This document shows, piece by piece, positions 40,609 to 52,000 of a DNA stretch of 64,000 nt; position 1 is the first letter of the stretch; every line of letters begins with the position of its first letter. The notes beneath the pieces are model-generated. The model did no database searches. It saw only the letters and a program-made list of their open reading frames with translations, and was not told where the DNA came from. Made by a program: the position numbers and the translations under genes. This DNA comes from Anas platyrhynchos. Lineage: Eukaryota > Chordata > Aves > Anseriformes > Anatidae. Location: assembly GCF_047663525.1 (NCBI RefSeq), contig NC_092606.1:1061501-1125500 (forward strand). The letters run 5' to 3'.

Positions 40609-43600
40609 AGTTTTCCTTGGACTCTTTTCTATGCCTCATTTATTTGCCTATACATGAGGGATTACATTTCCCGTTCACAGCTTTGTTTCTTGTCTGCTTA
40701 GCTTAGGAGTTCTTTGGACTAGAGAGACTTACTTATTAAAGGCTTGGATGCTGCTACATTGCACTCAGAGATGATTCAGGCGTTTACAGATTTCATAAAC
40801 ATTCTGAACACTACTGTCCTTACTTTATTCCATGTATGCTACTGACTCACATTTTGAGTAAATATGTTTTAAGGTAATTTGTTACTCAAAGCACGGCTTT
40901 ATTTCTGAATAGCAAGTAGTTAATAGCATCTGCTGTTGAAGCCAGGAACTATTCAGGAAAAAAATAGACTAAAAAGCCCTTCCACACTACGTTTCTTATG
41001 ACTTGCTAGACAGAACTGATACTAAAAAGAGGAAACCATTCTCTGCAGGTCACGTTGTACAAAACATCCTCCCAGCTGTATGTGAGAATCTTGGTTGAGG
41101 GGAATCCGGGGTCTGGTGGCAATTGCTTCCTGGGCAAAGAACTCAATAGGAAAAGGGTAATCTAATAAGTGCTACACCCACACAGAGGGACATATTGAAT
41201 TCATTTCTTCTGGAGTGCATTCCCCAAAGAGCTCATGATCTGGCCTCCATACTCTGCTGCAGACAGCAGTTTTGCTTAGGTCAAGCAAAAGGGGGCAGCT
41301 GGACACCGCCAGGTTTGAGTTACACTCAGACACACACAGGTGGAGGCGGTCAGCCCCACATCGATCCATGTTACAACAGAAACAATATCTAAAACTTCCC
41401 TTTCCTTACTGCAAATCTTTTCTTGCTGTGTGACTCACTGGGATCTGGTCACTCGATCAGATTGCTCTCACGGTGTACTCTGGTCAGCCGGGTTTTCACT
41501 CGGGATGTATTCAAGTATATTCAGAAGAGGTTCCCTAGGCAATAGGTAAAGCTCACCTGTGGCAGTACTGAGGTCAGAGAAATGGCATTAGCAAATTGTA
41601 GGTCAGATCTAGTGCTGATTTACAGCAGCACCAGAAAAGGTGCCCCCTCCTCCTTTCTGTTTGCTGTCCTGAGAGTGCCGGTTGTAGCAGCATCGCTCGA
41701 TTCATGGTTCTGACAGAACAGGGCCTTGGGAATCAACGTCAAGAAATACCTTGGCACATTAGAATGTGTGATACCCTTTGATACCAGGCAGCCCGTAGCC
41801 GTTGTTGGATGTCTTGCCGTTTTGTAACTGTGGTGCTGAGGTTTATGTGCACGGGGCAGTTTTTAGCTGCCCCCGTTGCGATGCCAGTGGCCTAAGAAGC
41901 GGGCAGCTCTGCGCTGGGACAGCAGCAAACACACAGCTCAGTCTTGTGACATGCCACATCAGGATCAAAGTTCTTCCCAAACTAAGTCTTCTCACTGCTG
42001 TTATCTGGCGTGGACCTTGGATTTTTTTTTTCTTTCACCTGATGCAATTAAGATGAAGCAATATTTCTTTTTTAAATCTTTCCCCTGGACGTGTTTCATG
42101 TGCTGTGGCCAGGAGGAGCTAGTCAATAATTAATAATGCCATCAAAACATATCCTAATGGCCCATCTAAGCAGGGAAGCTGTGCAGGTGCACAGGAATAT
42201 GTGAATCAACACCGCAAATAGCATATGCCAGTATATTTTTCATCCAGTTTTATTCTGATATTTATTCTGTTATAAGATCCTTTTTGCCAGCTGATGGTAC
42301 ATCATGTGAAAGCAGATTAGGATAGCCTTCACAAAGAACTGCTTTTTTTTTTTTTTTCTTTTGAGCAAGTAATGGAGAAGGAAGAAGCATCAGTAAAATC
42401 GTAGTGGCTTAATTAGGCTGGTATAATTAATGTGCTTCCACGGGTCATTGAGCTGATGAGCCTTTTGGATTGCCACGGATACATAACACAATAGGATTTC
42501 TGTGACCTAACGTAACTGAAATAATAATAGAAAAGGCATAAAAAGAAGCAGAAAATGACAGAGCAGTGAAGAACACCACATATATATACAAATTTCTTTT
42601 ATAATTCAACTTTAAAGGGCACGTTGCTAGTCTACTTGCAGAATTAGTATTTAGGCATTTCTCTCAAATGCTGACATTTACTGACAAAATAAAAGGGAAC
42701 TCAAAGCTTCTGTTGGATTGTATGGCTATTTCTCCATTTAACCGTATCTGTAGTGAACTTCTGATCTGAGTAATAAAAATGCAGTCTTAGTGAGTGATGT
42801 TTTAAATTGAATCCTCTCCATCAGAGTAGCTATTTCTGCACTCACGCTTTCAAGAGATTAAGGGTGAAATCATTGAAGGCAGAGCCCACTTGGCATGCCA
42901 AAAGAACTGCTTTTTCTGCAGCTTATTCAAGATTTGGATAGGTTGTGGATGGGAGAAAGCACAACTAAATGGTAGTTCAGATGCTGAGGGGGTAGAAAGT
43001 AAGGAAAAGCTTCCTATGTCAGTCTGTCGGCAATGCGTAGTGACAGCTTTCCTCTCTGCCTTTACATTCTCCAAAACTCCTGTCTTTGATCATCATTTCT
43101 AATAAGCCTCCTTGAAAATGCTAGTTTGTACCTTGCAATGGGAGCGTAATTCCGCACAGCATTATCATTATTTACAGCAGTATAATTCACATTTGTTCAT
43201 GATGATGAATGGATCCATAGGGCACGCTCGCGTGACTAACACTATTCATTTCCGCGGGACCCGGGCCAGGCCAGCTCATGCCAACGCAGCTCTCAGTCAG
43301 CGTTCCGTTCCAAAGCAAGAGTTCATCTGTAGCTCTGCCCTTGTCTTTTGAAATGACAGAAATCTCAGCACTAGCAATGCAATGCTACTTTTTGCCTTGG
43401 CCGTTCTGCGTTCTTACTTGTTCAGTGTCATGCAGCTTATATGTAGCAACTAAACTCAGAGCATCCATGCCCAGACATCAGCCAAGTCTTTGGGACATTT
43501 CTGGGTTTAAAAAAATAAAATAAAATTTACATGTGAGTTTTACCTATATGAAGTCCCTGCATTTTTGTCAGACTGAAAATAATTCTAACAGCTTTGAGGG

Positions 43601-44595
43601 TTCAGGAGATGGACAGAATGCCTTTATTTTAGACACTCTTTAGAAAGTGGATTTGAAACCTAACAATCACTCATTTTGAGTAGTCGCAGCCCTGCATGTG
43701 AACAGACTTATTTTTTCCCAATTCAGTTTAGATTTTGAAACCACAACAGCTTTGAAATATCGGGGCGCAAGTGGAAAGCCATTCGTAAAGGCACACACAG
43801 CAGCTAATGTTGGGTGGCCACCTAGGCACTCGAAGAAGTGAGAAGTTCAGAATCCAATTAGTTACACAAAGCATAACCCAGCTGATAGCTGATATTGTTC
43901 TAGTGACCTAAACAAAGTTACTGATTACTTATCTGAAGTTTACATTGGCTTCCCTTTCATTCTAGTACATCAATAATGAAAGCTGATCTGCAATGGCTTA
44001 TTGCGGCTGGATTTGTGTGCTGTGTGGCGTAGTGTTTATAAAACAAAATTATCCCTGTGCAGCAGCCAGCATCACATGTAAAACCCGTTTGCCTTACTCA
44101 GGTGGTTCTAATCTGAAGTAATTAACTTGGATAAACAATTTCTGCATGGCACCTTTAGCAGATTCCCCATGGGATCTTCTGTAACTTCTGTCCTTTATGA
44201 TAACATTGTGAAATATATATGGAAAAGAGGTTGTGGGATTCATCCGCCCTATTTCTAAATTGTTCCAATGGAAGACTTCATTCAGCTGCAATATTAATAA
44301 AAAATAGGTCACGCAAAGTACTTAGGAGTGTTCTTCGGTCTCTCTCTGAGAGTTTCAACTAAAATGCCAGGTACGAAAATGGAAAACAATTATCGTTTTC
44401 AGAACATTTCCAGGGAAAGGCCTTCCTTCTGACAAGATCTCCAGTTGTCTCTAGGACTTCTCTCAGGTGCAGTCTCAGGGAGCTGCCGCAGCCCTACCTG
44501 CAGGCAGAGAAGGGTCCTGAGGGTGGCAGGTCCTGGGAATCAGTTTGCAACCTGCCCTGGCAGCTGTCAGCACTACCCCTCAGCTGTGGACAGTA

Positions 44596-44673
44596 CCTAA
44601 TCCTAACCCTGACCCTGACCCTGACCCTGACCCTGACCCTAACCCTGACCCTGACCCTGACCCTAACCCTATC
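44596..44673. repeat. Interstitial telomere-like array of variant hexamers (CCTGAC/CCTAAC)
   Basis: Thirteen hexamers run without gaps. In order they are one CCTAAT, one CCTAAC, five CCTGAC, one CCTAAC, three CCTGAC, one CCTAAC and one CCTATC. The canonical vertebrate telomere repeat (CCCTAA, here in phase CCTAAC) is a minority; the CCCTGA form (TCAGGG on the other strand) dominates. The hexamer phase is perfect, so this is a true tandem array and not scattered matches. The G-rich strand is the minus strand. Confidence 0.93.
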
Positions 44674-46045
44674 ATGGTGACTCTAGGGCTTTGCAGTGCC
44701 TGGGCACGGAGGGCTGGAGCTGATGAACAAATCCTCCAGGTAGCGCAGTGTCCTGCCCCCAGGAGGAACATGCTCTGTGCTGCAGTGCGGGAGTAATGCA
44801 GAATAACACTAATGAAAACCAAGTACACAACAACCTTTCTAATACCAGTTTGCCACCCCCTAAAAGCATGAAGACTAGCAGGGTCAGGCAGCTGCTGTGG
44901 GAATGAGTAGCAAGGTGTGAATTTTCAGTGGCAAGTCACAGAGTAAATGACCCAATTCCTCCTCGGCGTATTAGAAATTTCTGTTTTCCTCTTGCCTGTT
45001 TGACTGTCTTCGTCTATAGCTTTTGTATTGCTAACATGCTTCCTTTTTAAAAGAACTGATCCAGAGATTCTCAGTTCTGCATTTGTCTCTTCCACTGCTT
45101 GATGTATCTGTCCCTGTCCGGAGGTTTTGCAAGCCATCGCATCATTGCATCAGCCTCCTTCCTGTTCATTGTCTTTGCTGCTTGCCCGGGGAGGCTGTGC
45201 TCGCAAGAGCTGGACAACGCCGACAGCGTGCTGGGGGAGTAGCTCTGCTTCCTGCTGCCTCTGCTCTGTTCCTGACAACTTCATTGACTTTCTTTAATAC
45301 CCAGAGCACACTTCAGTAAAGGATTACAAAATGCTTTAAGGACATCAATTACACTTGCTGCAGAAATACTAGCCTTGTTTCTAGATGGCTTTGAACAGAT
45401 CTAAAACCAGTTCTGCTTGGCCCCAGCTAAACAGTGTTCCACCAGCACAAAGGGGCTACTTTGCTCAGCTTTTCCTCTTTATGAGCTGTTTTTAACTAGG
45501 GTAAACTGTTTACATCATGGTAACAACAGCAAAACACCCTTTAGTCTACAACTGCTTCCGTGCATGTTAACACCGTTCCAGAGGTGCAGTTTCTTCCATC
45601 CATTCCTGACTAATGGCCCTGGCAAATTTTCTAGCTACAGGTTGTTCTAAGGCTGGAGAATAATTTCTTTCATCAGGCAGAGCTATTAAGTACATACTTT
45701 CAAATCACAGCTGTCTGCATCCATCTGCTTCATCTTTGCTGATGTAGATCCATCAGCATCAGCTTGCTTTTTGGTTTGGGTTCTCTGATGGGAAGGGCTG
45801 CTGCTTCCTCAGGACAAACTTTTCAGCAGGGAGTGCAAAACAGAGTGCACAGTGCTTCAGCTGATCAGAGTGACTGCATTTAGAAGGAGCATGTTTTTAA
45901 ATTAGAAAGCCTCCTGGCAGAAAATTTCATGCCTGGTTGATACTTGTCTCTGCATTTAAGCTGAGATGGGATGTTTTTGGGGGTACAGATCTCACCAGTT
46001 CTTCCTTCAGCTGGACAATGTATGAGAAGCCTTCTCTTAATGATA

Positions 46046-46086
46046 AATATATATATATGGGGAAAAAAAAAAAGAGAGAGAGAGAA
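46046..46086. repeat. (AT)n, poly(A) and (GA)n simple repeats
   Basis: Three adjacent simple tracts: about six AT units, a run of A, then about six GA units. They lie about 1.8 kb beyond the predicted WSB1 3' end. Confidence 0.85.
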
Positions 46087-47849
46087 ATGCTTCAATTTTG
46101 TACAATATGTCTATGAAAAATATTGCATCAAATGAATGAGTCAGTAAGTAACGTGATGACACGTATGCTCTCTATTTCCTTGCCAGCAGAGTTCTACTTC
46201 CTGAGGAAGTTCTGTTCCATTGACTTTGTTTTGTAGTAGTCTTTGGAAAGTGGGAAGTTGATTTATGATGTTTGGAAACAGTGTTCAGGGAAATCTTCCT
46301 GGAAAGTAGGCCTGGGTGCCTGGACTGAGCTTTCCAGAAGAAAAGATTGCACGCTTGCTATTGGGCATTGTCTTCTGTACACGTGTAAATACAACAAATT
46401 GCATTGAGAATGGACTGAAATAGCACATCGCTTCTCTTTCCCTGTCAGTCCCACACGCAAATGTTGCCACTTGACTGTGCTGGAGCAATGCAGACATGAA
46501 GGAACAGGGATATTTATAGGTTTGGAGTTTTGTTTTGTTCTTTTCAGTTTAAGGCCTGCTGGGCTATGCTCAATAAGAGTTCTTTCTGCCTTGTCAGAGA
46601 CTTTTTGTACTTCATCCAAGAAAACGAGGACATGATCAGAAAATAAATCCACTAAGACCAGACTGTTGAAGTAGAAAAGTGCCTTTGTAGTTCCAAGGCG
46701 TCCCAGTCTCTTAAAATGCTAATAGCATGCCTGAGAATGAAAGAATTGATTTCAGTATATTTATTGAGTATAGTAGCTAAGCTGGTGGAAGACAATTAGG
46801 CATCTATCGTGTAAAAAGATGTATTGCTTGATCAAATGAGGTTATGTAACGTCACTTTAATTTTTTAAAGATAAGCGGGAGTTGCACATCTTCCTTCCCT
46901 ATTAGCTTCAGTCTGATTTTCCATGTGGGAATTTCACACAAATGCAAAGTGCTTATACCAAAGTTGCAAAGCCAAATGCTGTGATTGTTAGACAGCTTTA
47001 ACTGTACTGGACATTTATTGATTGGGCTGTGATGATTCAGCATCTGGCCTCCTCGTCCAGACTAACCTTGTCCTTCTGTCCAAATAAACACTGTAATAGA
47101 GAAAAAAGAAACCCACTTTAACAGGTTTGTGCAAACAGGCCATCAGAAGGTTGCCTTCTCCACATGGCATGCCTGCCAGCTTCTGGTCAATACGCTGACT
47201 TGTGTTCTGGAGAGCTTCTACTGGATCTCACAGGCAGTAAACTCCCCTGGGATTTGGCAGCTGGTTAGAGGAGTTACTTCCCATCCCTTAGCAAATGCTT
47301 TTTGCACGTTGAGGCCCTGCAGCCCTTCGCCTACCTCTCACCCACCAAGGAAGCCATGTAGCTGCCGATTATTTAGTGTGCTTAGTTTGTAACAAGGCTG
47401 TGGCTACGCATTCAACAATTTGCATCTTGCTTACAAGTTATACATCAAATACATTACATATTACATCTGCAATACAGCAAATGTGTAATTTAATATTTAT
47501 GCCAAAAAAAGGGTTTTACCAAAAAAGTACTCTGGAATAATGTGGGTGTAAAAAACAATGTTCAGTTTATGCATTTTTAGAGCCTGTAGCAACCATGGAG
47601 GGAGGAGGGTGGCAGTCAGAACTCCCTTTCCTATGTTCTGCACTATTCAGGAGCCTGGGAACACTTACATCACCCTATGCTTTTGACCTGCTCCACATCA
47701 AAAGGTTGATCTTGCTGTGGCTCCCCCCCCCTAAGCTTCACCAAGGCTATGATCCTGAAAAGAAAACCTACCTAACAGCTACAATAGTAAATTCTTAGGA
47801 GAACTGTTGCACGCAGACAGTGTTGATAAATCAGCCACTAGACGCAGTA

Positions 47850-48846
47850 TCAGAAACCACTTTTATACAAGTTTTTAATACAAAAAATTCAACAAAAATA
47901 TATATAATCAGGCATTTTATGCAATGCATACATTCTTTATATCTGCAGGTACAGATAAATAACAGAAGGCAAAAACAAGTATTTTGCTGATCTTTGGCCA
48001 TTAACCGATAATCACCCTAAGAGATATTATAGGGTCAAGGAATAATAAACTGAGTCTGTAAACTTCTCTCATTACAGACAAAGTATCAGGCAATAATACA
48101 GTAGTTAGGTTTCTAGAAATGTAAGGAAATATTTCTTTAACACTGCCCAATACTGAAATTTAACCTGTTTTGCTGATATGGAACGTAAGGCCTACTTTTA
48201 GCTGACACACAGGCAAAATTCTTGGGTTTACATTAGATATGCTCCATCCCTTACTACCTTAACCTACTTCCCTTCACCATACGTTGCTCTAAAAGGCCAA
48301 ACTGTACCTCTTCATGAAATAAACTAACATGAATTCGTATCGGTGGATCAGTTTCCTGAACCCCAACCAATGTACATACACACAGAGCAGTTAAGCCTCC
48401 TTAAGTCAATATTTTTTCTAACTTGATGTCCCAGAATAATAGCTATGCTTCCACTTTACAGCACAGATGCATCTCACGGCTCTACCAAAGCAATATATAC
48501 ATGATACACATTAAAAATCATAAAAGCAATTTTAAAGGTACACCGATAGCACGTAGCAGCTTATGTCTATGTATGTACATGTTTTCACAGTTACATTTTA
48601 GAAAACTGAGAACATCAGGAATACTTTTACTGTGTTTTCTATAAATATTAAAAACTTAACTGTCAGGCATTTTGACAAAATAGTATTTATGATATCACTT
48701 TAAATAGCTCTTCAAAACCTGTAGAGTTTTAAGCATAAAGGCTGTGAAGTTTGAGGATTCTTTAAAGTGTTTAGCCAGTTTTAGCAGCTGGGCTGTCTGC
48801 CAGTTTGATTTTTTTTTTTTTCTTTTCTCCCCCCCCGTGTGTGTGT
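47850..48846 (-). other. WSB1: WSB1 3' untranslated region (predicted)
   Basis: This AT-rich segment follows the WSB1 stop codon on the minus strand. An ATTAAA polyadenylation hexamer is present about 970 bases downstream of the stop (47874-47879), with a GTGGTTTCTG stretch just beyond that could serve as the downstream element. The end is inferred from this signal; earlier or later cleavage sites are possible. The first 150 bases after the stop stay open in a second frame (see the intron 8 donor finding). Confidence 0.6.
47874..47879 (-). terminator. WSB1: ATTAAA polyadenylation signal, candidate for WSB1
   Basis: The minus strand reads TATTAAAAACTTG here. ATTAAA is the commonest variant of the AATAAA signal. 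Cleavage would fall about 15-25 bases further, near 47850-47860. I saw no better signal between the stop codon and this site. Confidence 0.5.
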
Positions 48847-49006
48847 TCAAATCTGGTAACAGAGGAACTCCACCACTTTTGATGGGATAGGCAAGTTCTT
48901 GACTTGGCTGGTTGGCATCACTCTCCGAATTGCCATACGACATAGGTGTTGGAGACTTGAAACTTGTCTTGGAGTTGCCCAGAAGTACACACTGCCATCC
49001 TGTGTC
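48847..49006 (-). CDS. WSB1: WSB1 coding exon 9 (last), SOCS box and stop
   Basis: The acceptor is GCTGTGCAG. It encodes TQDGSVYFWATPRQ, closing the propeller, and then the SOCS box: BC-box SLQHLCRMAI for Elongin C binding and LPIPSKVVEF for Cullin 5 selection. It ends CYQI and TGA at 48849-48847. Confidence 0.96.
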
Positions 49007-52000
49007 CTGCACAGCAAAAACAAGTAAATAAATAAACTGAAAAGAAACAACCCCCAACAAACACAACTGTACAATTATCCCACTTGAAAGTTGAAAGATT
49101 TCAGTTTGGTACAAATCCTCATATACGTAGTTAGGGGGAAGAAGCTTTAAACGGTTGCTTAGTTCTAGCTAGAGCAGCACAACAATAATGTGCTCATTAT
49201 CTATGAAAGGTTTGATCTTCCAATAGCTATGCTACCTGCAACAGAATAACTGCACTTGATTTCCTAATGGTAATACTCCAATCCACATTTGTGGGTCTGT
49301 ATTTTATTTATTCTCAAAGATAAGAAATGGGTTTATCAGCCTCCAGATTTTACTGCTATTCCAGGCATGTTTAAACAAATAGAACCAAAAGTAAAGCGGA
49401 GTCGAAAGCATCAAGTTGCAATCGAAGGTTTTTTAAGAACACTTAACACAAAAGGTTAAAAACATTGGCTAACTTAAATATTTCAGGGGGAGTGGAGGGA
49501 AATGTATATACTTGCCCTGCAGCTAGAACACTGCCATCAGTAGAAAAGGTGCAGCAGAGCCCATTGTTCAGAGGTGCAACTTGTACGGGGTACTCTTCAT
49601 CAATTCTCCAGAATCTTACCATTCTGAAAAGCAAAGAATGAAGTAGTAAGTTAGAATTAAATGTCTATTCTGATCTCATATTTTCTCTGATGCTGCACAA
49701 TAAACTGGTCTGACACAAAATTCAGGCAGTTTTATAAACATTTAGTAAGTATACAATGTGTTTCAGATTTGGCCTGAAGTATTATGACTTCTTCATTCCT
49801 GATAATTACCTTGATTTGTATTTCTTCAACCATTCTAGCTCTGCCAATTAAAATAGAAGGTTGCCTTCATCAGCAGAAAATAATAACCTAAAGATTTTCA
49901 AAGTCTCTCTTCAATGTCATCATATAAGCTAAGAAATCCCAACAATGCTCATCTTAAATTAAAAAAAGAAAATAATTAAGCAGTCCTCTTGTAGATAGTT
50001 TAATACCCTTGCTGTCATCTTGAGGAAGCATTCTTCATATGCTTAAAATATGGTACTTCAAAACACGAGTTGCATTGTTAGCAGAAATTGAATACCAGGT
50101 CACTGAGTACTTTTAATTTAATTTTCTAATCTAAAACTACAAGAGACTTCATTGCATTATTATCTCCTTACAACAAATCTTTCTTCATACTTACTTATCA
50201 TCAGCAAGGCTTGCAATATGTAGTCCATCGTGACTAAAAGATACTGATCTAACCCAGCGGTCATTTGCACCTCCAGCAAATATTGGAGTAGGAGGGGGAA
50301 ACAGATGCCTGGAGATAAAGAGAAACTTAACTAACATCGTATTTAAGAACTATGGAATGCTTTCGTTCAGCTCTGACTGGTAAAACTGAGGGCGAAAAAA
50401 ATGGATTGAGTATTTTAACTATGAAATCAGGAGTGCATATCAAACTACTGTATATTTTTTAGTACTGAACATTTCAGCTTTATTGAAAACGCTTGAATTT
50501 TTTCTCAGAGGAAAAACTCTGCTGTTCTACCATTTTAGGATTTCCATCGACCACTGTTATGATTTTCTCCCAAGTCTAGTTATCTGTTAGTTGCATGAAA
50601 CCATTTATCTTTAGCAGTCACCTTCATTCTAGGAGAAAGTTTCCAGATTTGACTAGTTCACTTACCCAAAATCCATAAGAATAACTCCAATATATGGATC
50701 CCAGACATAGACACGAGTATCGTAAGATGCAGTAGCCAGTAAAGCTCCATCAGGAGAAAACTCACAAGCTACAACATCATTGTGATGTCCTTCAAGTTTC
50801 CGTATCATGGAGTATTTATCCATATCCCAGAGAAAAACCTGCAATTAAATAAGCTAATGTTATAGCTCTGCTCAAAGAAGCAATTAAACATTTACTCTAT
50901 TTATTTATTTATTTTTAATTATAGCTGCTAGTCTTATTTAGGATTATATTAAAATCAGGCATTATGAATTACTACAATTAAGAAATATGCTCAGTGTCAT
51001 ACTCAGATTAAAATCAAATCTTTAAAAAAATAATTAAAGCAGACATGCAAGTTCTAATTCAAGTTTGTTAAATGTTATTAACAAAATAAGCCAAAATATA
51101 AGATAAAGGCAACACGATTTAACCATATAGCTTACTGAAATTCATGTATTACAAAACTATTTTATTAAAATATGCAGAAATAAATAGGGTTAAACTCTAC
51201 GGTCCCCTCTTTTCAGTAACTACCAAAATTTTAAGAAATATACAGACAGAAAATGTAAGGTTAACATATTGTTACTCCAGTGGCATCCCTTTGAGTTTAA
51301 GATCACTTGTTTACAATTGGCTTGGATCACCAACGTCAGCCTAGGAAGAGAAACAGATACTGCAAGCAAAGAGAATTTTCACAGCCAAAAGTTACGTCTT
51401 TGGCAAAACAACAGGGAAGTCTAACCACATTATTAGAAAGAATTTACGCATTTTAAATCAAGTCAACAATTAAAAAAAAACAAAACATTAAGATTACAAT
51501 TTACACGGCCAATTGCATATTGTATTATAAACATTGGTAAAAGATTATACTATTCTGGGATTTTACATGCAGTTGTACATTATATATAATCAAAATGAAG
51601 ACTGTGCAGAATTACTTCATAGAACGAACTATATGTACTGAATCATAAGTTTATAGAAAATATCTTTAGCATAAAATATATCCCTGAAAGAGCTCATTAG
51701 GGTTCTTGATTTTTTTCCCTTGACTCAGTCTTACTGCACAGATTAAGTGCAGGCATCTTGGATAAATATGTATGTTTGACCAAAGCAAACATGGCCTTAG
51801 TGCCTCACGTACTTCCTACAACTGAACCATTTTACAATCAGTTATAAACGTGTTGACCAATTCCTCTAAGACCCCAACATTCCATAGAACTGGAAACTAC
51901 ATTTTAGGAGTCAGTGTGTTTCACTGCTGGGAAAATTAAAAAAAAAAAGAAAAAAGAAAGAAAGAAAGCAGAAAGTGGACATCAACCAGCACCTGCGTAC

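Larger units (their letters stand above)
16041..47849. other. WSB1-KSR1 intergenic spacer; no gene recognised
   Basis: About 32 kb separates the KSR1 promoter from the WSB1 3' end. Open frames are short and none resembles a known protein; the longest, near 27422-27826 on plus, has no domain or splice support. The spacer holds homopolymers, microsatellites, short direct and inverted repeats (listed separately), and a small cluster of TAATTA homeodomain-type motifs at 42127-42429. Distal KSR1 regulatory elements or an alternative upstream KSR1 exon could be here but cannot be shown from sequence alone. Confidence 0.65.

Noticed and set aside
44545-44796. Frame encoding an Asn-Pro/Asp-Pro repeat
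   Set aside because: This is the translation of the telomere-like hexamer array, not a gene.
48695-49114. 139-codon minus-strand frame as an independent gene
   Set aside because: It overlaps WSB1 exon 9 out of frame. It is only plausible as an alternative WSB1 end, reported as a finding.
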